Source: Trochalopteron elliotii (taxonomy: Eukaryota > Chordata > Aves > Passeriformes > Leiothrichidae). Taken from it: a stretch of 64,000 nt of DNA. Of the stretch, positions 37,686 through 47,200 are shown piece after piece (the stretch's first letter is position 1; each line of letters begins with the position of its first letter). The stretch lies in contig JANPWX010000055.1 of the NCBI GenBank assembly GCA_024734555.1, positions 251,242 to 315,241 of the forward strand, given 5' to 3'. Below the pieces are notes generated by a model. That model saw nothing but the letters and a program-made list of their open reading frames with translations. It was not told where the DNA came from and ran no database searches. The translations under genes were made by a program, and so were the position numbers.

Positions 37686-37860
37686 TTGAATGAGTTATGA
37701 CCCATTGAAAATGGCATCATGCGTAACCACAGTAAATTGTCATAATGAGATCACGAGGCTCGGGAAGTGAGCGGCGAGCAAAGAGGCCTCGTTCCGCCGG
37801 CGCCCACGGCTGCCAGCCCGGGGCTGCAAAATGCAACCCGGGGACACGCTCCTGCTCCCT
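37686..37860. promoter_or_regulatory. Candidate regulatory element with CpG-rich core
   Basis: An AT-rich lead-in contains 'gagttatgaccc', 'atgcgtaaccacag' (with a RUNX-type AACCACA at 37725-37731) and 'tgtcataatgag'. It runs directly into a CpG-rich core ('gagcggcgagc', 'gttccgccggcgcccacggc') inside an otherwise CpG-poor intron. It lies 1.5 kb upstream of the penultimate coding exon. Function is not shown by the sequence; composition and motif content only make it a candidate. Confidence 0.25.
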
Positions 37861-39017
37861 GGGCATCTCTGTTGATTTAGTGACAGGAACGGGGGTTGCA
37901 CAGCCAGGCAAAAACTCCTTGGAAGTTTTGAGTTAAAAAAAAATTTAAAAAGCTAAAATACGTACAGCTTCGCATTTAGTCTTATCCAGAGTAACAGAGG
38001 GGACCGGGCTAACACAAAGAGTGTACAAAATGAATACTGTTAGTGCTGCCATGCTCACCCAGGCTTAGCTTGGTTGTTTCTAAATCATGCTGCTGTAGGA
38101 GGGGAGGGTTTGGTGATCAGGGCAGAGCACTACAGAGGTGAAAGGAAATCCTCCTGGAAGCATGATAAAGTCTTGGTGTATGCCAGGTTCACAGCTCTGC
38201 TGGACCAGCCCTCCTGGACCCTGCTCAGGCATGGCTGCCCTGGGCTGCCCAGCTGTAAATGCTGCAGAATCATCACTGCCTTCTCTATTTTCATAGGAGA
38301 AATAGAGGCAAACTCTAAGATAATTATCAGTTTGATGGACTTAAAACTTTACCAAATACCTGGACAACTTAAGTAGCAGAGCTTCCACCTTCCAGGTGTC
38401 CAGGATGTGTCCCAGCCACATCCTCCTGCTCCCTGCAAGGTGTGCATGTAATGCACTGCCCGCTGCAGGATCTGCAACTTCCCTTTGTCTCAGGGCAAAG
38501 CAGGTTGCTCTCCATGTGGCTGCCACTCCTCCTTGTCTTGCACCCTTCCATCTCCTCCATCTGTAAGCTCTGCACACAAATATCTGTGCCCCTGAGCCAT
38601 GGAGACAATTCAGGCTCGTGCGGATAGGCAGCACCTTCCTGACTCATATTGTCTGTTCACAGCAGTTTTGTCATGGCTGAATTCATAGCCTGAGTCCATA
38701 GATACAGAAACACCAGCTCAGAGCTGTTCCATGCAGTGCAGGTTAGCCCTTGGCTGTGGGGTTGTGCTTGCATTTATCCAAGATGCACAGCCTGAACAGC
38801 ACACTGAAGCCTAAGCTGTTCCCAGGACCCCACATCTCCTGTTGTGGGCAGCTGGATCCAGGTCCTTCTGCTCTTCCAGCAGAAGTACTTGAGGCTGGTC
38901 TGGAAGGCTCTTGTCTTGTTTTCCTGGTGTTGGCTTGCTGACATTGCTGCAAGGACAGCCAAAATAGATGGAGACCAGCCAAGCTGAAGAGACAGAGGGG
39001 AAATGTGTCCCTGCATA

Positions 39018-39052
39018 CATTTAAGAGCAAAGCACACTTAAGAGCAAAGCAA
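39018..39052 (+). repeat. 17-bp tandem duplication
   Basis: Two near-identical copies of a 17-base unit containing 'ttaagagcaaagca' lie end to end in the large intron. It is a simple local duplication. Confidence 0.75.
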
Positions 39053-39391
39053 AGGGAGCACTGAGGCTCTCCAGGTGTAGCAGAGGAGTGTTCCCAGTGG
39101 GGGCATTTCTGCCTGCCAGAGCCACAGGTGAATGTGCCAACACTGCCCACACTGCAGTACAGGTGCAGATATGGGGAACTCAGATTTTCCAGTTGGTACC
39201 TTCTCTGTAGCTAAGGAGAACCAAGAATAAAACTGCTCATTTGAAATACTTTCTGAATTGTCTGCTTAAACTCACTTGCTGTGAGTCATCCACTGAGCAG
39301 AAGTCCTTCTGAGCTCTTATTCTCAAGTCTCAGCTTAGTAGCCCTGCATAAACCCCTACTAACACACCTTATTTTTCTTATACCCGTGTAG

Positions 39392-39553
39392 GAGAAGAAT
39401 TTGGACTGGTTCCCTCGGATGAGAGCCATGTCTCTGGTTAGCAATGAAGGCGACAGTGAGCAAAATGAAATCAGGAACTTGCAGGAGAGGCTGGAGTCAA
39501 CCATGAGCCTTGTAAAACAACTTTCCAGTCAGCTGGCTGAGCTCAAGGAACAG
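39392..39553 (+). CDS. ITPR2: ITPR2 exon: C-terminal coiled coil
   Basis: This exon of 162 bases is phase 0 at both ends. The acceptor is 'cttatacccgtgtag' and the donor is CAG|gtaagt. It encodes [20 protein letters not shown], then [20 protein letters not shown] and [14 protein letters not shown]. After the conserved [17 protein letters not shown] segment comes a heptad pattern (I..L...L...M..V..L...L..L), the C-terminal coiled coil of the tetrameric receptor. The acceptor's polypyrimidine tract is short and includes 'acccgtg'. Together with the 20-kb intron before it, this may make recognition less robust, which is inference. Confidence 0.96.
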
Positions 39554-40783
39554 GTAAGTGCCCTGTGTGAGCAAAAGTGAGCACGTGTGGCTGAAGGCAC
39601 TGCCTTTCATCAAGCTGCAGTCAGGACAGCGCTACAAAAGAGACTTTTGTCTCAGGAAGGTTTTATCTTTCCCTCCAGCAAGCTTTCTGGGTAGATACTC
39701 TGATAAGGGTTTGGAGTGAAATTGTACTCTGTTAGCAACAGCAGAGATCAGGTAAGGAGAAAACTCTTGAGGGAGAATTAGTCATGAAATGCTTCTGGTG
39801 AGTGTGCAAGGACAGAGGGGAAACTGCAGAAGGGATGAGGGGCTGCATGACCCAGCAGTGAAAGCAATGTGTCAGGAATAGCTGCATACTGATGGGAGCC
39901 TGGAGGAAAAAAAGCATTCTGTGTCCAGCCCTTGGGTTTCTCCCCCACCAAGAACATCAACAGTGCCCTTGTGAAAACAATTTGCAGAGCCTGTTGCTTT
40001 GCTTGTGTCACCCTTGTGCTGGTGCCCCTCCCGTGGCTCCCTCTTCTCTCCTGTATGGAGCACAGGCTGATGGCCTCCCTTAAAGCCTCCGTTAAAGCCC
40101 TGCTCCTGCCCACATCGCCTGCCTGGTGTGTTTGCTCTCCCTTCAGGATCAAAAGGCCAGCTCCTTTTATGCTACAGGTGCTGGTCACCTCTGCTTTGCT
40201 CATTACAGTTTCAGAAAAGCATCTGTGTGTTTTCTTTATGGGAAGCACTTCAGTGGCATCGACAGAGTTATCTAATTATTCCCCTTCAAATCCCTCCTTA
40301 AAACTTTTCCCTGTGAGAAAGCCAACAAAGGTTTAGCCTGGATGTGCTGAGACCATTGCTCATCGTGCTTACCCACAACATCCTGGTGGGATTTTTCTCA
40401 TCCCCCTCTGGCTGAATCTGTTCTCTCCTGGCTTAAATTTAAACTCTGTGTGGCTGGGGCCATCTTTTAGTTCTGTGATTCTGCAGCACCAAGTGCAAAT
40501 GCTGACCCTCTGCAGGGCTACACAACACAATAGCAGCACAAATAATACTCTGTAAGACCTGCCGGGGAATAAGAATAATGTATAAATGAGAATAAAATGT
40601 CCATACTTTGCAGGAAGCCGATCTCCCACTTCAAAGACATCCCTTACTTGTAATTTTCTATGCTGAAGAAAAGAATTCCACTCCCTGTTGTTTTGCTTAT
40701 ATGTATCTTGCTCTGTGACTGCTAAATAATAGTAAAAAAGGAAAAAAAATCTCAACTCGTCTCTTTCTGCCTTTCCACCTTAG
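39554..40783 (+). other. ITPR2: Last ITPR2 intron
   Basis: A 1.2-kb GT-AG intron (gtaagt ... ctttccaccttag). No repeat was recognised. The longest open frames (39778-40248 on -, 39932-40336 on +) lack any family resemblance and are regarded as chance. Confidence 0.9.
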
Positions 40784-40870
40784 ATGACAGAACAAAGGAA
40801 GAATAAGCAGAGGCTGGGCTTTCTTGGATCAAACACACCCCATGTGAATCATCACATGCCACCACCCTGA
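40784..40870 (+). CDS. ITPR2: ITPR2 last coding exon and stop codon
   Basis: This exon begins after 'ctttccaccttag' in phase 0. It encodes MTEQRKNKQRLGFLGSNTPH, then VNHHMPPP and TGA at 40868-40870. The basic MTEQRKNKQRLGFLG segment continues the coiled coil. The tail SNTPHVNHHMPPP is characteristic of the type 2 receptor. From memory, mammalian ITPR2 ends in MPPH, so the final proline may be a lineage difference. The cytosolic tail is the stretch most divergent between the three paralogues, so it supports the ITPR2 call. Confidence 0.95.
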   Translation: MTEQRKNKQRLGFLGSNTPHVNHHMPPP

Positions 40871-40925
40871 TACCACGGGGAGAAGCCGTGACTAGCCTTT
40901 CATCAGTATTCCTGCTTTATTATAG

Positions 40926-40931
40926 AATAAA
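40926..40931 (+). promoter_or_regulatory. ITPR2: Possible proximal poly(A) signal
   Basis: AATAAA lies 55 bases after the stop codon. No clear GU-rich downstream element follows within 40 bases. Use would give an unusually short 3' UTR, so it is probably weak or unused. Confidence 0.3.
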
Positions 40932-41158
40932 AAACTGAGATTGAGAGGAGTGAACAGTGCCTATTGTTACAAAGTTAAAAACAACCAAGTGCCAAGATGT
41001 TAAGTGGTTTAGCTCTGGGAACAATTTGTAGCTGTTTTTCATGGTTGAGAGGGACCACAACCTAGAATGTGAGTGATACAAGGCAGCTCGTTTATATTCC
41101 CTGCCTGGCCCGGCTCGGCTGCGCTCTGCTCTGTGGCTCCACAGCTCCAGGGCTGGCT

Positions 41159-41266
41159 GGGACAGAGCCTGGGACAGAGCCTGGGACAGAGCCTGGGACA
41201 CAGCCTGGGACAGAGCCTGGGACACAGCCTGGGACACAGGCTGAGACACAGCCTGGGACAGCGCTT
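41159..41266 (+). repeat. 12-bp minisatellite (9 units) in the 3' UTR
   Basis: There are nine consecutive units of exactly 12 bases with consensus gggacagagcct. Units 4, 6 and 7 carry the gggacaca variant, and units 8 and 9 are more diverged (gagacacagcct, gggacagcgctt). Because 12 is divisible by 3, long open frames of GTEP/GTQP or LGQS type arise on both strands. They are artefacts of the repeat, not genes. The flanks are GC-rich ('ctggcccggctcggctgcgc'), unlike most of the surrounding UTR. Confidence 0.95.
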
Positions 41267-41951
41267 GGCCACATCCTGGGAGCCCCTTTCTCCCCAGAGC
41301 GCCAGGAGAACGGAGCTGAGCAGAAGAAGGAGAGGTGTTTATTGAGGCAGACATGACAGCCTGGCTCAGAATCAATAGGTCGTCTCTGGCTCACTTGCCA
41401 AAACAGCAACATTAGTCATATTTGCTTGGCATTTACTATTTTTTAATTACCGTAAATATGTCAGTCTGTAAGTGGTGATGTTGCTTCAAGTAACTTCCAC
41501 TAGGAGGAAAAGGGGAGAAACCTCAAAAGACTGGGGGAAGGAAAAAAAATGGAAAAAATAGAAAAAGAGTTGCGAAGAGAAACATTAACGCTTTTGAATT
41601 TTAGCTGTCACCATGCAATTTCTTATTTATAACATGGAGCACAATGGATCTACAGCTGTGGGAATGTTATGCACATAACACTGACAACATAACTGGAAGT
41701 GATTTCTTTCTTCTGGCTTCAGATGTTCTCGATTAATGTGGCCGTGAAGGTTTCACATACTGAGGAGTTAAACTGTGTTTTAAATTCGAGTTCCAATGGA
41801 GGATTCACGGGGGAAAAAAATTATACCTGTAGTTTGAAGCGTGTATGGGATTTTAATTTTTAAAAAAAGCTTTGAAATGTTTTTCTGTACAGAACTGTAA
41901 TGGTGTCATTACCTTCCATAAACTCATCTTCAGCAAGAGTTGACTTGAGTA

Positions 41952-41957
41952 AATAAA
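41952..41957 (+). promoter_or_regulatory. ITPR2: Possible internal poly(A) signal
   Basis: AATAAA lies within 'gagtaaataaacacc', about 1.1 kb after the stop. A modest T-rich stretch follows. Use cannot be judged from sequence alone. Confidence 0.25.
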
Positions 41958-43372
41958 CACCATATTCTGCCAGCTTTCCTCTGAGCTAAAGATCATGGGT
42001 TGATGGTTTTGCTGCCCTTCCTGCTTCCAGGGGTTTGCAGGGAAGCCTGGTGAGGAACAGGGGGGCAATATCAGAGAAGCTCCTTCCAGCTCTCAGTCCT
42101 ACAAAAGGCAGCAGCTGAGTCACCAGCGCAGGTTTCTGCTCTATCCTGTATTTTTTGGGATGGCTTGAAAGAAAAGTTACAGGGTTTCCACAGAGCCCTA
42201 GGGGACTCTTTCGTCTTTTAGGAAAAAAATTGAGGGGCACAAATGGGAGTTGTGTTCTCAGTTCACTTTCATTTTCAGTGGGTTTGGTTACCAGATTGTC
42301 TCACATTTGAAAATGCACTTCTCATTACATGGAGTCACTTTTTAAACCAAAATATTCTTGCAATGATTTGCCCCTGGAAAATTTTCATTTTATTATGAAA
42401 ACCATTTTGATCAAAGGAAAAAATATTATTGGTGTAGATATTTTCCAGTTTCTTCCTGGAGAAATGCTGTTGTCCTGGTTAAGGCACAATTCAAACCAAC
42501 AGACCTAGAGTAAAGGGAAGGAAGGGGTATTTCACTCTTTATCCCAAATTCAAACCAGTTCTTTAAGCTATTTTTTTTCTATTTTTTGTGGCAGTGATAT
42601 GGCTGAGATAAAAGTAATATATTTTAGCAATATATTTATATCTTCTACCACTAAAGTATTTCCTGTTGGCTTCAATTGTGTCCTTCAAAAGTGGTGTAGA
42701 AATCAGAGGTTTGTGTATTTTACTGGAAGAAAAACTCTTTCTGTTGGCCTTAGTCCAGAGAGCACCCTGATTGTGAGACATGATGGCCAAAGGAGTTGCC
42801 CACAAACATAAAGGCAGCAGTAAGTTGGTAGAGAGTTAGACCCTGTAGCTGTATTAATTCATATTAATTCATACAGTTAATCTACTGTATGATCTACTCA
42901 CAGCTTCTGTTGCAACAGCAATTTCCTCTTCCTCACATGTGTGGTTCTAAAACACAAAGCACAGTTCAATTATAAGATAAGTTAAACTCTCATTATTTAT
43001 GGGGGGGTGAATGGTTGGCTAATACTGGAATTGGTTGGCACTTTTCTTGTTTACACTGAGAAAAAGCAGCTGCACCTCTGCACATCAGGAGAGGCTTCTG
43101 CTGCTGGAGCTGGAAGAACTTGAGGCTGGATGGGTTTGTGCCCTGAGCTCAGGGCTGCAGTTGGGTGCTGCTGGTGCTCCCTCTGTCTCACACCCCAGAT
43201 CACATCCCCTCAGGCTTGGGAGCCCAGCTCCTGCTCTTCAGAAGGGAGAGTTACAGCATCAAATCATAGAACAGATGCTGGTTTGCCTTGGCCACGGTGC
43301 CTTTCTGCTGTTCATAGCTTCCCAGAGAGATCTCCATAATCAGTAACAGTAGGTGATGCTACTTGCACAGAC

Positions 43373-43380
43373 TGTAAATA
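43373..43380 (+). promoter_or_regulatory. ITPR2: Pumilio-type response element in 3' UTR
   Basis: TGTAAATA matches the TGTANATA core bound by PUF-family repressors. It lies in the AU-rich last 450 bases of the inferred 3' UTR, where such elements often act on mRNA stability and translation. A single 8-mer is weak evidence by itself. Confidence 0.3.
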
Positions 43381-43800
43381 TATTTCACTGAGAATTTCGA
43401 CATCTTTGCTGTTTCTGTCAAAACTTAGGCCTTGCCCTGCCCTCATCCATGTGAGCAATCTGTACAGTCACAAAGGAGGCAAACAGGAGGTTCCTTGCAT
43501 GGGTAATGGTTGCAGGGCCAGGCCCCAAGACTTAAAGATTGTGAAATTTCCCCATGAATGAGTTTATAACAAAATTCATTGTTTTATACATATATTTATG
43601 TGTATATCTTTGTTTAATGCAGCTGAGATAACCTCTTCCTAGGCAAGTATCATTCACCTTACCTATTTATATGAAATTATTGCAAAGAAGTTAAAACATC
43701 TAAGAGCTTTTAATGCCTTAGAGAGATTTATAATGATAAGCTCCTTGACAGTTAAAATCTACTTAAGTAAATGTGTCCATTGCTGCTGAATGTAACTTTT

Positions 43801-43806
43801 AATAAA
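43801..43806 (+). promoter_or_regulatory. ITPR2: Likely distal ITPR2 poly(A) signal
   Basis: AATAAA in 'taacttttaataaagtgtgt' is followed within 30 bases by GU/U-rich 'gtgtgtcattttatatatgt' and 'ctgtctcattc', the usual layout of a strong cleavage site. The AU-rich UTR character stops immediately after it and gives way to GC-richer DNA. Cleavage would be expected around 43820-43830. Confidence 0.55.
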
Positions 43807-44119
43807 GTGTGTCATTTTATATATGTCTGTCTCATTCTTGGTGCTAAGGCTGGGGGGAAGGGTGTGTTCTGGTTTGGGAAGAGCAGGCTAGGGGTTGTGG
43901 ATGGGGGACCAGGCTGTGGATGTGCACCCATTCCTTCAGCCCTGGGTGAATGGAGGCTGAATGCAGCAAGGAAAGCAAGAATTTGTTTTGTTTCAGGCAG
44001 AGATTGCTCCGTCCAGGATGATGGATCCAGGAATGCTTTTCCCAGAGGTTGGGTGGCAGCTGGGTGTAGGATTTGCTTGAGTGCCCTTGGTTTAGTCCAG
44101 GGGAGCCCTGGGTGAAGGT

Positions 44120-44240
44120 GGGCAGTGATGGGTCAAATATTGCAGGTGGGAATGAGAGGCTCAAGCCAAACAGCCTCAGGGTTTCTGCTGCTGCCTGATC
44201 TTTTCCAACCTTTTTGATTCCACAATACTATGATGCAGGC
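44120..44240 (+). mobile_element. CR1 LINE 3'-end remnant
   Basis: A diverged sense CR1 tail ending 'ctgatcttttccaacctttt' then 'gattccacaatactatgatg'. Only the last part is clearly CR1. The 5' edge is approximate. Confidence 0.65.
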
Positions 44241-47200
44241 TTTTCTCTGTGAGATTTTTTTGCACTTTTTTTAAATGTTTTTAGTGTAACTCTTCCAGGT
44301 AGCACATTGAAAGAGAGGCCAAGGGCTTTCCCCACTCGTCTGGGTGAAAGCATTGAGACAGACAAATTGTGTCTCTCAGCTGAGACAACTTGCACTGACA
44401 AAATCTGTGGTCTTGTGAAAAAAGGAAGACCCCTTCCTACAAGCCTGTGGCAGGTAAACTACACCATACAAAGGCTTTTTTTCTTTTTTTCCCAGCTGTT
44501 TTTTTTTACAGGTAGTCAATATTAATGAGGAAAAGAATAAGACATCTTCTTAGCAAGAAAAAACCTGCTAATTAATTAGTAAGAAAAATCCTATTAAATA
44601 GAGCATGCTGTTTCTCCTGTGCACTTGTTCCACCAACTTAGTGAGGTTTTGAGTGGAATTAACTATTTTTTCTATTCTCTGGTATGATTTTAAGGCTAAA
44701 TAGAAAGGAGTTAGTTTACTACTAGGTTTGTTATACGGTTTTGCAAAAAGGGTATTCTAAGAGAAAACGGGGTTCCATGCAGCAAGCTTTCAACCTAAGA
44801 TTAGTCATACTTAAAAAGCCCCCAAACCAGCATTAAGCTTCTAAGCCCAAAGGGAAGCAGTTTCGAATGCAGGACCGAGAACCTAATGCCAGGGCTTTTC
44901 TTTCTCAAAATGTTTGCCCCCAAGGCCCATTTTAATTCAAGAGGTGTTTCAGGGAGCAAACCTCTCTCTCCGCACTGGCTCATGCCATTCTGGCCTGCAA
45001 GTGAATTCTGCTCCTCCACCCCCATTGCTGCTGCTGCTGTGACAAAAGCATCTGCAGGTGAGGATGTTTTCTTTGGAAAGCACATGTTTCTTTTCTGGGG
45101 AAGGCTGCCAAGTTTATTTTTGAGGGGAGAAAGCTGAGATTTAAGGCTGCTAACCTCTCCGCTGCCCCGGGATGCCTGCAGGAGCACAACTCCTGCTTGC
45201 AGGTGCCTGTGCTGAACATCCTGAATTTGCACAAAATCATTCAAAACTCCTCAAAAGGAACTGAGGCTATGGGGGTTTTTAATGTGCAGTGGTATACTGC
45301 TATCATAAGCTCACACTTGCCCACTCTCTTTCTATGCTGCACTTTTTTAGGCTGGAGCAGGAAGCTGCAAGGCAGAAGACAAGCAGCCTTTCTAACTTTG
45401 CTATGTCAATGTGTTCCTCTTGCTGCAAACACCCAAGAGTTAACTTTCTTTTAGTACTGGAAGTTTCTGTCTCCATGCCTCCACCTTTGTCTGCTGCCAC
45501 TCAGATAAGGTGAAACCTGGGCATGTCCTGGACCACGGGGTTTACTGAAAAACCAAAGCAATAAGCTAAAATGTGTAGGAGCATGGTGTTCTTATGACTT
45601 AATAATTCTGTTCAAATGTTGTAGGTTGTCAATTTCCAATATCTGGCTCAGTGTAAGCAGAAGGTTTTCCTAGCAGCCCTTCTTGTGGTAAATTATTGCA
45701 CAGTCTTTATCCCCTGATGGAGCAGCCATGTGGCCTTTGCCAAGGCAATGCACACCCGTGTGCAAGGCTGTGGGTTCAACCCAGACACTGCTTTGTGTGG
45801 GCCCTGTCACCATTCAGATTTCACCCAGATGGCTAGAGCAGTGTGGGGATCCAGTTACAGCCCAAAGGCTCCAATTCCCTTTATGTTACCCCCTTCTGGC
45901 CCCCCAAATCTGCAACATTTATAGGCTTTGTTCCCAATAACACTGAGCTGTCACAAAAACTGTGGATTTTGGGCACATCCTCAGTGTTTTCTGTAATGGC
46001 CTTCAACTGGGGTATGTCAATCTGAATTTCACAATCCTCTCCTAGGAGCACTTGCTCCCTTACGAAAGATATAAGGATATTTTTCCTTGCTTCTTCTTCA
46101 TTGCCCTACCAGCAGTACAGGATGGAACACCAGGGGCCTGTGTTAACTCAGTCCCTGCTGTAGAGACCCACAGTTGTGTTCAGCAGAGCACAGGACAGCC
46201 TTGAAATAGGCTTTAAAAAAAATCCATTTTTAGTGAGTCGGTGTTGGATGATAGAAGTTGGCTCAGAGTTTGTATTATTTTTTTCAAGTCAACTTTTGCT
46301 GGCTTTGAGGTTGGTTCTGGCCCATTTGCAGCCCACTGGGGAGCTGCAATGGTGGCTTTTTCTGGCATGAGCACTTCCACTTGAATTTGATAAAGCCAGC
46401 AGAATTCCTGGTGCTTCCAAAATCCCCTCCCAGCTTCCAAAAACCCCTCCCAGCCTTTCATCTTTCTGTCCTAGGAGCTGAGGGTGTTCGTGCTGTGTGT
46501 GACAGTGTGTGGTGTGCGCACACAGCCCTCACTGAGGGTATTTGGGAACACTGGGATGGGAATGAGGATGGGTTGGCTGTGGCCCTAAACAAGCAAAGCT
46601 GGTGTGAGCGCTGTCCTCCCAAGAGAAATGCAAATCCTGCTGCCTGTGGCAGGGCTTTGCTGCCCAAGAGGGAGTCAGGAGAGGAGATTTTGGTCCCTGG
46701 AGCTGTCATGGCTCTTCCTATGCAGGTGTAAACATCTGTCCAGGTTCCTGGTTGTCAGCTGGGATGTGGGAAGATGCTAGCAGGGTATTGTGCACCTGGC
46801 CCCAGAGTGTGAGAGTTGTAAACATGACGTGTTACAGTGCAGGGAAAGAACAAGAAGGAAGAAAGTTCAAGGGAAGGTCTCAAGGGTACAAGAAAATGTT
46901 GTCAGGGATGGTGATTTTACTGGTGGGATTTACTAAAAGTTTGCTTTTGAGTTACTGTGAAGAATTAGTGTTACCAGAAGCTGGCTGTTCATGTCTTTGT
47001 CGATCTTGAGTGTCTTTTCAGAAGAGAAGATTCACTGTTCCACTGAAATCTCAGAATCCTCCATCTATGAAATCTGGGGAATCTTTTTGGAAGTTTGTCC
47101 GCAGCACCTCTCTTGGCATGAGTGTTCTCTTACATGGCTAGCACAAATCTAAATAAATAAAGAAATATAAACCGAGCTGGAAATTTACTGAGTACACGCT

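Larger units (their letters stand above)
18976..39391 (+). other. ITPR2: Large (20.4 kb) ITPR2 intron
   Basis: A GT-AG intron (gtaagt ... ttatacccgtgtag) that makes up half of the gene span in the window. It contains one recognisable CR1 tail (about 30085-30262), poly(A) runs, a CTCTG pentamer repeat (35034-35055), a diverged pair of related segments (26261-26310 and 26802-26851), a short hairpin (25003-25054), a homeodomain-site-rich AT patch (23691-23780) and a CpG-rich patch (about 37686-37860). I scanned the open frames on both strands and recognised no protein family. Host genes nested on the opposite strand are not supported. Confidence 0.85.
1..43825 (+). other. ITPR2: ITPR2 gene, 3' part (partial at 5' end)
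   Basis: This is the 3' portion of the gene for the type 2 inositol 1,4,5-trisphosphate receptor, a tetrameric ER calcium-release channel opened by IP3 and calcium. Ten exons with canonical acceptors and matching phases join into one frame of 485 complete codons plus stop. Total exon coding length is 1,460 bases, of which the first two complete a codon begun in the preceding exon. The order is TM1 to TM6, the CFICG...H...H linker, the coiled coil and the tail, as in the family. The ITPR2 paralogue is favoured over ITPR1 or ITPR3 by the stretch [11 protein letters not shown] after TM1 and by the tail GSNTPHVNHHMPP. That assignment rests on remembered family sequence, not an alignment run here. 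The gene start, the IP3-binding core and the suppressor and regulatory domains lie upstream. The 3' boundary is inferred from a poly(A) signal. Confidence 0.93.
40871..43825 (+). other. ITPR2: ITPR2 3' UTR (inferred extent)
   Basis: It follows the TGA and extends about 2.95 kb to just past AATAAA at 43801. No splice-like structure or CR1 copy was recognised inside it. It carries a 12-bp minisatellite (41159-41266), a short duplicated 'tattaattca' pair at about 42851-42870, a Pumilio-type TGTAAATA (43373-43380) and an AU-rich end with ATTTA motifs around 43590-43670. Two earlier AATAAA hexamers (40926, 41952) could end shorter transcripts. The length is plausible for ITPR2, but the boundary is inference without transcript data. 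Confidence 0.6.

Noticed and set aside
40920..41412. Repetitive open frames (GTEPGTQP, LGQS, SQALSQAV) near 41.2 kb
   Set aside because: They are products of a 12-base tandem repeat, whose period keeps all frames open. There is no promoter, splice or family support.
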